A stretch of DNA of 64,000 nucleotides from the NCBI RefSeq assembly GCF_002797895.1, contig NZ_PGES01000001.1, positions 1,116,001-1,180,000 on the forward strand. Direction: 5' to 3'. The notes below the pieces were generated by a model. The model ran no database searches, had not been told where the DNA came from, and saw nothing but the letters and a program-made list of their open reading frames with translations. The DNA is from Janthinobacterium sp. 67. Its GTDB lineage: Bacteria; Pseudomonadota; Gammaproteobacteria; Burkholderiales; Burkholderiaceae_D. Position numbers and translations under genes: made by a program. Shown here piece by piece: positions 53,138 through 62,800 of the stretch (position 1 is the stretch's first letter; every line of letters starts with the position of its first letter).

Positions 53138-53772
53138 GGCAGCACTCCCATCAGGTAGACAAAGGTGAAGACGCCGATCCAGATGACGTCCAGGAAGTGC
53201 CAGAACAGCGACAGGCACATCATGCGGCGGCCGTTTTCCGGGGTCAGGCCATGCTTGTTCAACTGGAACATCAGGGTCACGAGCCAGATCACGCCGAACG
53301 TCACGTGCAAGCCGTGGGTGCCGACCAGGGCGAAGAACGACGACAGGAACGCGCTGCGCTGCGGACCGGCGCCTTCGTGGATCAGATGAATGAATTCATA
53401 CATTTCCAGCGACAGGAAGGCCAGGCCGAACAGGCCCGTGATGGCCAGCCAGACCAGGGTGCTGCGCAATTGCTTGCGCTGCATGGCCAGCATGGCGAAG
53501 CCGTAGGTGATCGACGACAGCAGCAGCATGGCCGTGTTGACGGCCACCAGCGGCAGGTCGAACAGCGCGGCGCCCGTCGGGCCGTCCGCGTAGCTGCGGC
53601 CCAGCACTGCATAGGTGGCGAACAGACAGGCGAAGATCAGGCAATCGCTCATCAGGTAAAGCCAGAAACCCAGCAGGCTGCCGTTTTCCGGGTGGTGCTC
53701 GCGCACAAAGTAGCTGCGCGTGCTTGGTGCGGCGCCAGCGGCGCCGGTGTTATGGGCGATGGTATCAGACAT
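53134..53772 (-). CDS. cyoC: cytochrome bo quinol oxidase subunit III
   Basis: 212 residues with five helices. [40 protein letters not shown] and [18 protein letters not shown] match subunit III of bo oxidases. It overlaps cyoB by 8 nt. Confidence 0.93.
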   Translation of the reverse strand: MSDTIAHNTGAAGAAPSTRSYFVREHHPENGSLLGFWLYLMSDCLIFACLFATYAVLGRSYADGPTGAALFDLPLVAVNTAMLLLSSITYGFAMLAMQRKQLRSTLVWLAITGLFGLAFLSLEMYEFIHLIHEGAGPQRSAFLSSFFALVGTHGLHVTFGVIWLVTLMFQLNKHGLTPENGRRMMCLSLFWHFLDVIWIGVFTFVYLMGVLP

Positions 53773-55768
53773 GGCTGCTCAGCAATTTAGTATAAGCGTC
53801 TTCGGTACGGATGACTTCTTCCGCAGGAATGTAGTAATCGCGCTTGTAGTTAAAGGTATGGACGATGATGGCGGCCATCATGATCACGAAGCCGACGCTG
53901 GCGACGAGCCACATTTGCCAGATCAGGCCAAAACCGACCAGTGCGGACAGTGCGGCGATCACGAAACCGGCCCAGGTGTTCTTCGGCATGTGGATCTTCG
54001 TGAAACCGGACGTCGGACGCTGGTAACCGTGTTTCTTCATGTCAGTCCATGCATCGAGTTCGTGCACTTGTGGCGTGAAGGCGAAATTATAGTCTGGCGG
54101 TGGCGACGATGTCGCCCATTCCAGCGTACGGCCGCCCCATGGGTCGCCGGTCACGTCGCGCAGGGCGTGACGGTTGCGGAAACTGACATAGAACTGCATC
54201 AGCAAGGAGCCGATACCCAGCGCGATCGAGACGGCGCCAAACCAGGCGATGATGGTCCAGATTTGCAAGGATGGATCTTCAAAGTGGTTGACACGGCGGG
54301 TCACGCCCATCAGGCCCAGCACGTACAGCGGCATGAAGGCCAGGTAGAAACCGACGAACCAGAACCAGAACGAGCACTTGCCCCAGAACGTGTCGAGCTT
54401 GTAGCCGAAGGCTTTCGGGAACCAGTAGTTAATCGCAGCGAACACACCGAAGACCACGCCGCCGATAATCACGTTATGGAAGTGGGCGATCAGGAACAGG
54501 CTGTTGTGCAGCACGAAGTCCGCCGGTGGTACGGCCAGCAGCACGCCGGTCATGCCGCCGATGGTGAAGGTGACCATGAAGCCGATCGTCCACAGCATCG
54601 GCAGTTCAAAGCGGATGCGGCCGCGGTACATGGTAAACAGCCAGTTGAAGATCTTCGCGCCCGTCGGGATCGAGATGATCATCGTCGTGATGCCGAAGAA
54701 GGAGTTGACGCTGGCGCCCGAACCCATGGTGAAGAAGTGATGCAGCCATACCAGGTACGACAAAATCATGATGACGCAGGTGGCGTACACCATCGACGCA
54801 TAGCCGAACAGGCGCTTGCTGCAGAACGTGGCAACGACTTCCGAGAACACGCCGAACAGCGGCAGGATCAGGATGTACACCTCCGGGTGGCCCCAGATCC
54901 AGATCAGGTTGACGTACATCATGGCGTTGCCGCCCAGTTCCGTCGTGAAGAAGTTAAAGCCGGCAACGCGGTCCAGAGACAGCATGGCCAGTACGGCCGT
55001 CAGCACCGGGAAGGCGGCGACGATCAGGATGTTGGTGCACAGTGCGGTCCAGGTGAAAATCGGCATGCGCATCCAGGTCATGCCCGGCGCGCGCATCTTG
55101 ACGATGGTGGCGATCAGGTTGACACCGGACAGCAGCGTCCCGACCCCGGCAATCTGCAATGACCAGATGTAATAGTCTACCCCCACGTCCGGACTGCCGA
55201 CGATGCCCGACAGCGGCGGATAGGCCAGCCAGCCCGTGCGGGCGAATTCGCCGACGAACAGGGAAGCCATCACCAGGACGGCGCCCATGGTGGTCATCCA
55301 GAAGCTGAAGTTGTTCAGGAATGGGAAAGCCACGTCGCGCGCGCCGATTTGCAGCGGCACCACGTAGTTCATCAGACCCGTCACGAAAGGCATCGCGACG
55401 AAGAAGATCATGATCACGCCGTGGGCGGTGAAGATCTGGTCGTAGTGATGCGGTGGCAGGAAGCCGGCATTGTCGCCAAAGGCGATGGCCTGCTGGGTAC
55501 GCATCATGAGCGCGTCGGCAAAGCCGCGCAGCAGCATGATCAGGCCCAGGATCATGTACATGATACCGATTTTTTTATGGTCGATACTGGTGATCCAGTC
55601 GCGCCACAGGGTACCCCAGACGCGGAAATACGTCAGTGCCGCAACGAGTGCGATACCGCCCAGGGCGACCATCGCAAAGGTCGCCAGCAGGATAGGTTCG
55701 TGAAATGGAATTGCATCCCAAGTCAGACGGCCGAATATAAGCTTCGTCAGATCAATATGGTCTAGCAT
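53765..55768 (-). CDS. cyoB: cytochrome bo quinol oxidase subunit I
   Basis: 667 residues, about 14 helices. The heme-copper site is intact: [15 protein letters not shown] (Cu ligand H and cross-linked Y), [10 protein letters not shown] (two Cu ligand histidines) and [11 protein letters not shown] (heme ligands). It reduces O2 with ubiquinol and pumps protons. The start at 55768 opens [15 protein letters not shown] with GAGAG upstream. Confidence 0.96.
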   Translation of the reverse strand: MLDHIDLTKLIFGRLTWDAIPFHEPILLATFAMVALGGIALVAALTYFRVWGTLWRDWITSIDHKKIGIMYMILGLIMLLRGFADALMMRTQQAIAFGDNAGFLPPHHYDQIFTAHGVIMIFFVAMPFVTGLMNYVVPLQIGARDVAFPFLNNFSFWMTTMGAVLVMASLFVGEFARTGWLAYPPLSGIVGSPDVGVDYYIWSLQIAGVGTLLSGVNLIATIVKMRAPGMTWMRMPIFTWTALCTNILIVAAFPVLTAVLAMLSLDRVAGFNFFTTELGGNAMMYVNLIWIWGHPEVYILILPLFGVFSEVVATFCSKRLFGYASMVYATCVIMILSYLVWLHHFFTMGSGASVNSFFGITTMIISIPTGAKIFNWLFTMYRGRIRFELPMLWTIGFMVTFTIGGMTGVLLAVPPADFVLHNSLFLIAHFHNVIIGGVVFGVFAAINYWFPKAFGYKLDTFWGKCSFWFWFVGFYLAFMPLYVLGLMGVTRRVNHFEDPSLQIWTIIAWFGAVSIALGIGSLLMQFYVSFRNRHALRDVTGDPWGGRTLEWATSSPPPDYNFAFTPQVHELDAWTDMKKHGYQRPTSGFTKIHMPKNTWAGFVIAALSALVGFGLIWQMWLVASVGFVIMMAAIIVHTFNYKRDYYIPAEEVIRTEDAYTKLLSSHV

Positions 55769-55852
55769 TGTTACTCTCAGAGAAAAAAGGGAGGCGCCAG
55801 GCAAGCGGCGCCAGTATCTGCAGCGCAATGCGCTGCGGGATTCATGCAGTCG

Positions 55853-56836
55853 TTACTTGGCTTGAACGCCCTTTTCAACTACTGCATCGCTAGCGACTAC
55901 TGCCGTTACGGCCGCTACCGGGCTATTTGCCATCGTCAATTTGTATGGCTCGACCGGCGTCACGCACAGGGCGTCGGAAACGATGGTGCGATTCAGGATT
56001 GCCTTGTACAGATCGTTAGGCACGGCGCTGTAGTGACGCACCGGATCGCGTTCGCTAGGCTGGGCCAGCGACAGGTAGTCGTCGCGGTTCAGCGCGCCGC
56101 CACCGGCGCGTGCCGATGCCACCCATTTGTCGAAGTCCGCATCATTGACACCGTGGAACTTGAAGCGCATGCCCGAGAAACCGGCACCGCTGTAGTTCGC
56201 GGAGAAACCCTTGTATTCGCCAGGCTTGTTGATGACGGCATTCAACTGCGTTTCCATGCCCGGCATGGCGTAGATCTGACCTGCCAGTGCGGGGATGAAG
56301 AACGAGTTCATGACGGACGACGCGGTGATCTTGAAGCGGATCGGACGATCGACGGGCGCATACAGTTCATTCACGGAAGCGATGCCTTGCTCCGGGTAGA
56401 TGAACAGCCATTTCCAGTCCAGGGCCACGACTTCGACGATCATCGGCTTGTGGCTGGCAGGAATGGGACGATTGGCGTCGATACGGCTCAATGGGCGGTA
56501 TGGATCGAGGGTGTGGGTGCTGATCCAGGTCAGCAGGCCCAGCACGATAATGATCAACAGGGGCGCGCCCCAGATAATCAGCTCGAGGCGAGTCGAGTGG
56601 TCCCAGTCCGGCTCGTATTTGGCCGCGGTGTTGTTTTTTCTATAGCGCCATGCGAAAAGCAGGGTCAGGGCGATTACCGGAACGATAATCAACAGCATCA
56701 GCAATGTCGAGATGACAATCAGATTGCCTTGCTGAACTGCGATGTCACCAGACGGATTCAGTACCACCGTATTGCAACCAGCCAACAATGCGAGAGGTAA
56801 AAGAAACAGTCCGCGACGAACTTTTAATGAAAACAT
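55853..56836 (-). CDS. cyoA: cytochrome bo quinol oxidase subunit II
   Basis: 327 residues. Lipobox LALLAGC, two membrane helices, then the cupredoxin domain (VVALDWKWLFIYPEQGIASV, SFFIPALAGQIYAMPGMETQ) without the CuA cysteines, as in quinol oxidases. First gene of the operon. The start at 56836 lies 36 bp downstream of the predicted -10, which rules out a GTG at 56884. Confidence 0.94.
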   Translation of the reverse strand: MFSLKVRRGLFLLPLALLAGCNTVVLNPSGDIAVQQGNLIVISTLLMLLIIVPVIALTLLFAWRYRKNNTAAKYEPDWDHSTRLELIIWGAPLLIIIVLGLLTWISTHTLDPYRPLSRIDANRPIPASHKPMIVEVVALDWKWLFIYPEQGIASVNELYAPVDRPIRFKITASSVMNSFFIPALAGQIYAMPGMETQLNAVINKPGEYKGFSANYSGAGFSGMRFKFHGVNDADFDKWVASARAGGGALNRDDYLSLAQPSERDPVRHYSAVPNDLYKAILNRTIVSDALCVTPVEPYKLTMANSPVAAVTAVVASDAVVEKGVQAK

Positions 56837-56871
56837 ACAGGAAAGTCCAGTACAGGGGATGAAGATATGGT

Positions 56872-56900
56872 ACTGTATTCTCACTGGAGCGCGTTGGCAA
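56872..56900 (-). promoter_or_regulatory. predicted promoter of the cyoABCD-surf1-regBA operon
   Basis: On the minus strand TTGCCA (56895-56900), 17 bp, TACAGT (56872-56877). The leader would be about 30 nt. Confidence 0.5.
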
Positions 56901-56947
56901 TTGGACGTTTTGTCCTACCCCTTGCTCGGACTTTTACTAGGCAATTG

Positions 56948-56960
56948 AGGAGTTTTCCTA
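56948..56960 (+). repeat. 13-mer GGAGTTTTCCTAC, copy 2
   Basis: Identical to 31539-31551. Here it lies about 95 bp before the MFS gene start. Confidence 0.35.
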
Positions 56961-56981
56961 CAGCTACCTATTGAATAGTCC

Positions 56982-57008
56982 TACTCCGGGCGTGAGACAC
57001 CCGGAGTA
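56982..57008 (+). promoter_or_regulatory. 9-bp perfect hairpin/operator before the MFS gene
   Basis: TACTCCGGG (56982-56990) pairs with CCCGGAGTA (57000-57008) around a 9-nt loop, about 45 bp before the start codon. It could be an operator or a leader hairpin; no T-run follows. Confidence 0.45.
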
Positions 57009-57053
57009 TGTTACGCGTTGGCCGAACTCGAAACTATATTGGAGACGATCATC

Positions 57054-58400
57054 ATGTCCAGCACGCGCACACACGGCGGGGACGTACCCGCCGACTTTGC
57101 CCCCCATTCCCTGCGCGACGCACGCGGGGCCGGCACGGTCGAATCGCATATCGACCCCGGTGAGATCGCCGTCGGCGTGATCATCGGCCGCGCTTCCGAA
57201 TACTTTGACTTCTTTGTCTACGCCATCGCCTCGGTGCTGGTGTTTCCGCGCGTCTTCTTCCCGTTCGAGGAACGCCTGGAGGGTACCTTATATGCATTCC
57301 TGATCTTTTCGTTCGCATTCATCGCCCGCCCCTTCGGCACCGTGATCTTCATGGAAATCCAGCGCCGCATGGGGCGCAGCGCCAAGCTGACGTTCGCCCT
57401 CTTCCTGCTGGGCGTGTCGACCGCCGGCATCGCCTTCCTGCCGACCTATGCCCACCTGGGCTTTGCCGCCATCGTCTGGCTGTCCGTGCTGCGCATCGGC
57501 CAGGGCGTGGCCCTGGGCGGTTCCTGGGATGGCTTGCCATCGCTGCTGGCCCTGAACGCGCCGCAGAACAAGCGCGGCTGGTATGCCATGCTGGGCCAGC
57601 TGGGCGCGCCCGCCGGCTTCCTCATCGCCGCCGGCCTGTTCTGGTTCATGCTCACCACCCTGACGGACGAAGAATTCCTCGACTGGGGCTGGCGCTATCC
57701 TTTCTACGTGGCGTTCGCCATCAACGTGGTGGCCCTGTTTGCCCGCCTGCGCCTGGTGTCGACGAATGAATATGCGCGCCTGCTGGACGAACGCGAACTG
57801 CAGCCCGTGAGCGTGTTTGAAATGAGCCGCGGCCAGGGCCGCAACGTGCTGATCGGCGCCCTCGCCGCGCTGGCCAGCTACGCCCTGTTCCACCTCGTGA
57901 CCGTGTTCCCGCTGTCGTGGATCTCCGTCTACCAGACCCGTTCCGCTTCGGACTTCCTGCAAATCCAGATGATGGGCGCCGTGCTGGCCGCCATCGGCGT
58001 GGTGATTTCCGGCTTGCTGGCCGATAAAGTGGGCCGCCGCACCACCTTGGGCGTGCTGGCCGTGCTGATCGCCATCTTCAGCGCCTTCGTGCCGACCCTG
58101 ATGGGTGGCGGCAATACGGGCCAGGACGTGTTCATCCTCGTGGGCTTCAGCCTGCTGGGCTTGTCCTACGGCCAGGCAGCCGGCGCCGTGACGGCCAACT
58201 TCCCTGCCCGCTTCCGCTACACGGGTGCGGCGCTGACGTCCGACCTGGCCTGGCTCGTGGGTGCCGGCTTCGCCCCGCTCGTGGCGCTGGGCCTGTCGGC
58301 CAACTTCGGTCTCGCCTACGTCAGCTTCTACCTGCTGTCGGGCGCCGTCGCCTCGCTGGCCGCCCTGAGCCTGAACCGGGCGCTGGAAATCCGCGACTGA
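57054..58400 (+). CDS. MFS transporter, metabolite:proton symporter (MHS) type
   Basis: 448 residues with 12 helices. MHS-family features: GVIIGRASEYFDFFVYAIAS at the start, GQGVALGGSWDGLPSLL, WGWRYPFYVAFAINV, and the central loop GLLADKVGRRTTLG. Substrates of the family include shikimate, proline/betaine and ketoglutarate; this one is unknown. GGAGA precedes the ATG. The TGA stop lies inside the first repeat of the array that follows. Confidence 0.9.
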   Translation: MSSTRTHGGDVPADFAPHSLRDARGAGTVESHIDPGEIAVGVIIGRASEYFDFFVYAIASVLVFPRVFFPFEERLEGTLYAFLIFSFAFIARPFGTVIFMEIQRRMGRSAKLTFALFLLGVSTAGIAFLPTYAHLGFAAIVWLSVLRIGQGVALGGSWDGLPSLLALNAPQNKRGWYAMLGQLGAPAGFLIAAGLFWFMLTTLTDEEFLDWGWRYPFYVAFAINVVALFARLRLVSTNEYARLLDERELQPVSVFEMSRGQGRNVLIGALAALASYALFHLVTVFPLSWISVYQTRSASDFLQIQMMGAVLAAIGVVISGLLADKVGRRTTLGVLAVLIAIFSAFVPTLMGGGNTGQDVFILVGFSLLGLSYGQAAGAVTANFPARFRYTGAALTSDLAWLVGAGFAPLVALGLSANFGLAYVSFYLLSGAVASLAALSLNRALEIRD

Positions 58401-58570
58401 CATATATAGAGGCAATCCGGGTGGCAGCGCCCACCCGTAACACCCCAGGAAACGCCGGCATCGTCCGGCGTTTTTTCGTAGGTCGGCTTAGCCCGCAGGG
58501 CGTATGCCGACAGGCGCCGCCACGAAGATTGTCAGATTACGCCGCGCTAATCTGACCTACGCAGCTAAAA
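58397..58570 (+). repeat. array unit 1 (174 bp)
   Basis: Includes the MFS stop codon at its start. Terminator stem 58451-58458/58465-58472, REP pair 58478-58560. The most diverged 5' part of the four (GGGTG/CACCC replaces GTGGC/GCCAC, keeping the pairing). Confidence 0.85.
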
Positions 58571-58753
58571 CTGACATATATATAGAGAGAGTCAATTGGG
58601 ATGGCAGCGCCCCGCCACCCGGAACACCCCAGGAAACGCCGGCACCGTCCGGCGTTTTTTCGTAGGTCGGCTTGGCCCGCAGGGCGTAAGCCGACAGGCG
58701 CCGCCACGAAGGTGTCAGATTACGCCGCGCTAATCTGACCTACGCAGCTAAAA
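58571..58753 (+). repeat. array unit 2 (183 bp)
   Basis: Terminator stem 58635-58642/58649-58656 with loop CACCGT and six Ts, then a REP pair. Confidence 0.85.
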
Positions 58754-58932
58754 CTGACATATTTAGAGAGTCAATTCGCGTGGCAGCGCGCCGCCACCCG
58801 GAACACCCCAGGAAACGCCGGCATCGTCCGGCGTTTTTTCGTAGGTCGGCTTAGCCCGCAGGGCGTAAGCCGACAGGCGCCGCCACGAAGGTGTCAGATT
58901 ACGCCGCGCTAATCTGACCTGCGCAGCTAAAA
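58754..58932 (+). repeat. array unit 3 (179 bp)
   Basis: Terminator stem 58814-58821/58828-58835 with loop CATCGT, then a REP pair ending GACCTGC. Confidence 0.85.
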
Positions 58933-59115
58933 CTGACATCTATATAGAGAGAGTCAATTCGCGTGGCAGCGCCCCGCCACCCGGAACACTCCAGGAAACG
59001 CCGGCACCGTCCGGCGTTTTTTCGTAGGTCGGCTTAGCCCGCAGGGTGTAAGCCGACAGGCGCCGTCACGAAGGTGTCAGATTACGCTGCGCTAATCTGA
59101 CCTGCGCAGCTAAAA
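58933..59115 (+). repeat. array unit 4 (183 bp)
   Basis: Terminator stem 58997-59004/59011-59018 with loop CACCGT, then a REP pair ending GACCTGC. It stops 16 bp before the end of hsp20. Confidence 0.85.
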
Positions 59116-59131
59116 CCCGGCCCGGCCCGAT

Positions 59132-59584
59132 TCACTGTATCGCCAGCTGCCGCCCGCCCGTGCCTTCCTTCTTCGGCAAGTCCAGCAGCAGCACGCCATT
59201 TTCATAGCGGGCCTGCGCGCCAGCCTCGTCCACCTCGTGCGGCAGCACGAAGCTGCGGTATTGCTGGCCGTACTCGCGTTCGCTGCGCACGGTCTTGCCG
59301 CCGCCGTCGCGCGTCACTCTTTCATCCTTGAGTTCGGCACTGATGGAAACGCGGTTGCCGTCGATGGAGACCTTGATATCGTCCTTGTTAACGCCGGGAA
59401 TGTCCGCCTGCACCTGATACGCTTGTTCGGTTTCGGAGATGTCGACACGCATGCGTGACGATCCCCCGTCGCGCAAGCGCAAGGCGGGGGCGAAAAAGTC
59501 GTGCATGAATTCTTCCATGTCGCTGAACGGATCGAAACGTGCCAGCGGGTTTTGCGGATCGCGACGGATCAGTTGATTAGCCAT
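59132..59584 (-). CDS. Hsp20/alpha-crystallin family small heat shock protein
   Basis: 150 residues. The alpha-crystallin domain spans about 45-140: MRVDISETEQAYQVQADIPG, VSIDGNRVSISAELK, the YRSFVLPHEVD strand and ENGVLLLDLPKKEG. It acts as an ATP-independent holdase. AGGAGG is placed five bases before the ATG at 59584. A perfect FNR box sits at the class II position of its promoter, so expression likely rises at low oxygen. Confidence 0.93.
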   Translation of the reverse strand: MANQLIRRDPQNPLARFDPFSDMEEFMHDFFAPALRLRDGGSSRMRVDISETEQAYQVQADIPGVNKDDIKVSIDGNRVSISAELKDERVTRDGGGKTVRSEREYGQQYRSFVLPHEVDEAGAQARYENGVLLLDLPKKEGTGGRQLAIQ

Positions 59585-59655
59585 GATGTCCTCCTGCATG
59601 GGCTGGTTTGGGTTCGCACACGGCGGTCATCCCCGGGGACGCCGCCACCTCCTGC

Positions 59656-59661
59656 ATCTTA
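59656..59661 (-). promoter_or_regulatory. -10 element of hsp20
   Basis: TAAGAT on the minus strand, 7 bp before a predicted start near 59649; the FNR box centre is about 41 bp upstream of that start. Confidence 0.5.
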
Positions 59662-59682
59662 GGATGTCAACAACCAATCTCT

Positions 59683-59696
59683 TTGATCTGCATCAA
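59683..59696 (-). promoter_or_regulatory. FNR/ANR box upstream of hsp20
   Basis: TTGATCTGCATCAA is an exact FNR consensus match. Its centre (59689.5) is about -41 relative to the predicted hsp20 start. Confidence 0.7.
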
Positions 59697-59873
59697 TCGT
59701 CTGCGGCTTGATTTTCCCTCTACTTTGATCTGTGCGTTGCCGCGCTTTGCACGGGCTTATGCGTCAGCAATTGAGCGCAAGGCTGTTATGCTAGCGCACG
59801 CCATGCTTCAATACCAGAAAGCTTGCATTTCAATTAAAATTGCTTTTTTTTGCGACAGCCTTACACGGACATA

Positions 59874-62800
59874 ATGAATACCAAGACCCCGATCGATTCC
59901 TTCAGCTTTCGCCGCATCCTCGCCCGCAATGTGACCTTGCCGCTGGTCATCGGGGTCGTCACGGCCCTCGTGTTCGTCGCCCTGATCGCCTACCTGCTGT
60001 CGGCCCTGCGCTCGGTCGAGCATTCGGAGCGGGTGATCGGCAATGCAAATGAAGTCATGAAGCTGTCGGTCGACCTGGAAACGGGCATGCGCGGCTACCT
60101 GCTGACGGGCGACGAAACGTTTCTGGCGCCGTACAAATCGGGCAAGGCGAAGATCGCCGTCGAAATGAGCACCCTGCTTGAACTCGTGTCCGACAGCTCC
60201 ATCCAGGTGGACCGCTTGCGCCGCATCCGCGCGCTGCAAGGCCAGTGGCTCGATTACGCCGAAGGCGTGATCGCCCAGCGCCGCAACAACCAGGAATTCC
60301 TCGCGCGCGTGCGCCAGGGCGAGGGCAAGCTGGAATTCGATGAAATCCGCCGCGAATTCCTCGCCTTCCTGTCCATGGAGCAGCGGTTGCGCCAGGAAAG
60401 GGCCGATACGGCCGAAAGCCGCACCATGCTGGCAGTCATCGTGTTCCTCGTCCTCAGCCTGGGATTGTCTGGCTTGCTCGCCTATCTGGGCCGGCGCGAA
60501 CTGCTGCGCCTGTCCGACATCTATAACGACGCACTCGACCAGCGCGGCAAGGATAACGACGTGCTGCAGGAGCAGGCATGGCTGCGCACGGGGCAGACGG
60601 AACTGGCGGCCCACACGAGCGGCCAGCTGGGCTTGCCGCAACTGGGACGGCACGTGCTGGACTTCATGGCCCACCGCCTCGACGTGGCCGTCGCCACCCT
60701 GTACGTCGTCGACGAGGATGGCAGCCTGCGCCGCACGGCCGTGTACGGCTTCAACGAACAGGGCGTGAAGGAAAAGCAGGTGTTCAAGCTGGGCGAAGGC
60801 CTGGTGGGCGAGACGGCGCGCGAAAAGCGCCTCAGGCATGTGCAGCAAGTACCCGAGAATTACCTGACCGTGACGTCGAGCCTGGGCCGCGGCAAACCGC
60901 TGGAACTGGTCCTGGCGCCCGTCAACAACGAAGGCGTCGTCAATGGTGTCATCGAGCTGGGCTTTACGCACCCCGTCAGCGCCCGCGCCAAGGAATGGCT
61001 GAACCTGGTCGCCGCGAATGTCGGCACCTCGCTGGAAGCGGCCTTGTACCGCCAGCGCCTGCAAAACATGCTGGAAGAAACCCAGCAACTGAATGAAGAA
61101 CTGGAAGTGCAGCAGGAAGAGCTGCGCACCGCCAATGAAGAGCTGGGCGAGCAGTCGCGCGTGCTGGAACAGTCGCAAGCCCACCTGGAAGAACAAAAGG
61201 CGGCGCTGGAACAGTCGAACGAGCAGCTGGCCGTGCAGGCGCTGTCGCTGGACCAGAAGAACATGGCCATCGGCGAAGCGCACGCCCAGCTGGAAGCCCG
61301 CGCGGAAGAGCTGCAGCGGGCCAGCCGCTATAAATCCGAATTCCTGGCGAATATGTCGCACGAGCTGCGCACGCCGCTGAACAGCTCGCTGATCCTGTCG
61401 AAGCTGCTGTCGGACAACACCAACGGCAACCTGACCCCGGAGCAAGTGACGTTTGCGCAAACCATTTATTCCGCCGGCAACGATCTGCTCACCCTCATCA
61501 ACGATATCCTCGACATTTCCAAGGTCGAGGCGGGCAAGCTGGAATTGACGTCGGAAGCCGTGCCCTTTGACGAGCTGCTCAGCAGCATGAAGATGCTGTT
61601 CGGCGCCCAGGCACAGCAAAAGAAACTCGTTTTTGACGTCAAGGTGGCGCCGGACACCCCGCCCTCGTTCGTCAGCGACCGCCAGCGCCTGGAACAAATC
61701 CTGAAAAACCTGCTGTCGAACGCCATCAAGTTTACCGATACGGGCACCGTGAGCTTGCACGTCAGCAGCGGTGCGGCCGGCCAGGTGCGCTTCCAGGTGC
61801 AGGATTCGGGCATCGGCATCGCCGACGACCAGCAGCACAAGATTTTCGACGCCTTCCACCAGGCCGACGGCACCACCAGCCGCCGCTATGGCGGCACGGG
61901 CCTGGGCCTGTCGATTTCGCGCGACCTGGCCGCCTTGCTCGGCGGCAGCATCGAGCTGGCCAGCACGCCGGGCCAGGGCAGCACGTTTACATTGATACTG
62001 CCGCAGAGCATGCCGGAACGCGAGGCGCAAGCCGCGCCAGCGCCGGCCGCCACGCCGCAAGCGCCCGCAGCCGTCGCCGCGCCCAAGGCGGTACCCGCCG
62101 CCAAGCCCGTGCCGCTGCCCACCTTCGACGATGACCGCGATAGCGTGCCGGCCGTCAAGACGGGCCAGCGTTCCGTGCTGGTGATCGAGGATGAACCGTC
62201 GTTTGCCGGCATCCTGTTCGACCTCGCGCATGAAATGCAATACCGCTGCCTGGTGGCGCACGGCGCCGACGAAGGCTTGCGCCTGGCCGAGGAGTTCCTG
62301 CCCGACGCCATCCTGCTCGACATGGGCTTGCCGGACCGTCCTGGCTTGCTCGTCTTGCAGCAGCTCAAGGAAAACCCGCTGACGCGCCACATTCCCGTGC
62401 ACATCGTCTCCGGCAATGACCAGGTACAGGAAGCCATGCAGCTGGGTGCCATCGGCTACGCCACCAAGCCGCGCACGCGCGAGCAGCTGAAGGAAGTGTT
62501 CCGCAAGCTCGAATCGAAGTTCACGCAGCAGATGAAGCGCATCCTGCTGGTCGAGGACGACGAACGCCAGCGCGAAAGCGTGGTGCACCTGATCAGCGAC
62601 GACGACGTGGAAATCACGGCCGTGGCGCTGGGCGAGCAGGCGCTGGAATTGCTGAAGACGCAGATTTTCGACTGCATGATCATCGACTTGAAGTTGCCCG
62701 ATATCCAGGGCAATGAATTGCTCGAACGCATGGAGCATGAAGAGCTGTGCTCGTTCCCGCCCGTCATCGTCTACACGGGCCGCAACCTGAGCCGCGAGGA

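Larger units (their letters stand above)
58397..59115. repeat. four-copy tandem array of a terminator plus REP-pair unit
   Basis: 719 bp between the convergent MFS and hsp20 genes hold four direct repeats of 174-183 bp. Each unit has an AT-rich start (CTGACATATATAGAG type), a small GTGGC/GCCAC hairpin, an intrinsic terminator AACGCCGG-n6-CCGGCGTT with a T-run, and a REP pair (GTAGGTCGGCTTA...GACCTAC). The terminator loop alternates CATCGT (copies 1, 3) and CACCGT (copies 2, 4). No protein gene is seen in this stretch. Confidence 0.9.

Noticed and set aside
58397..59115. CRISPR array
   Set aside because: Repeats are about 180 bp with no short unique spacers and no cas genes; each unit is a terminator plus REP pair.
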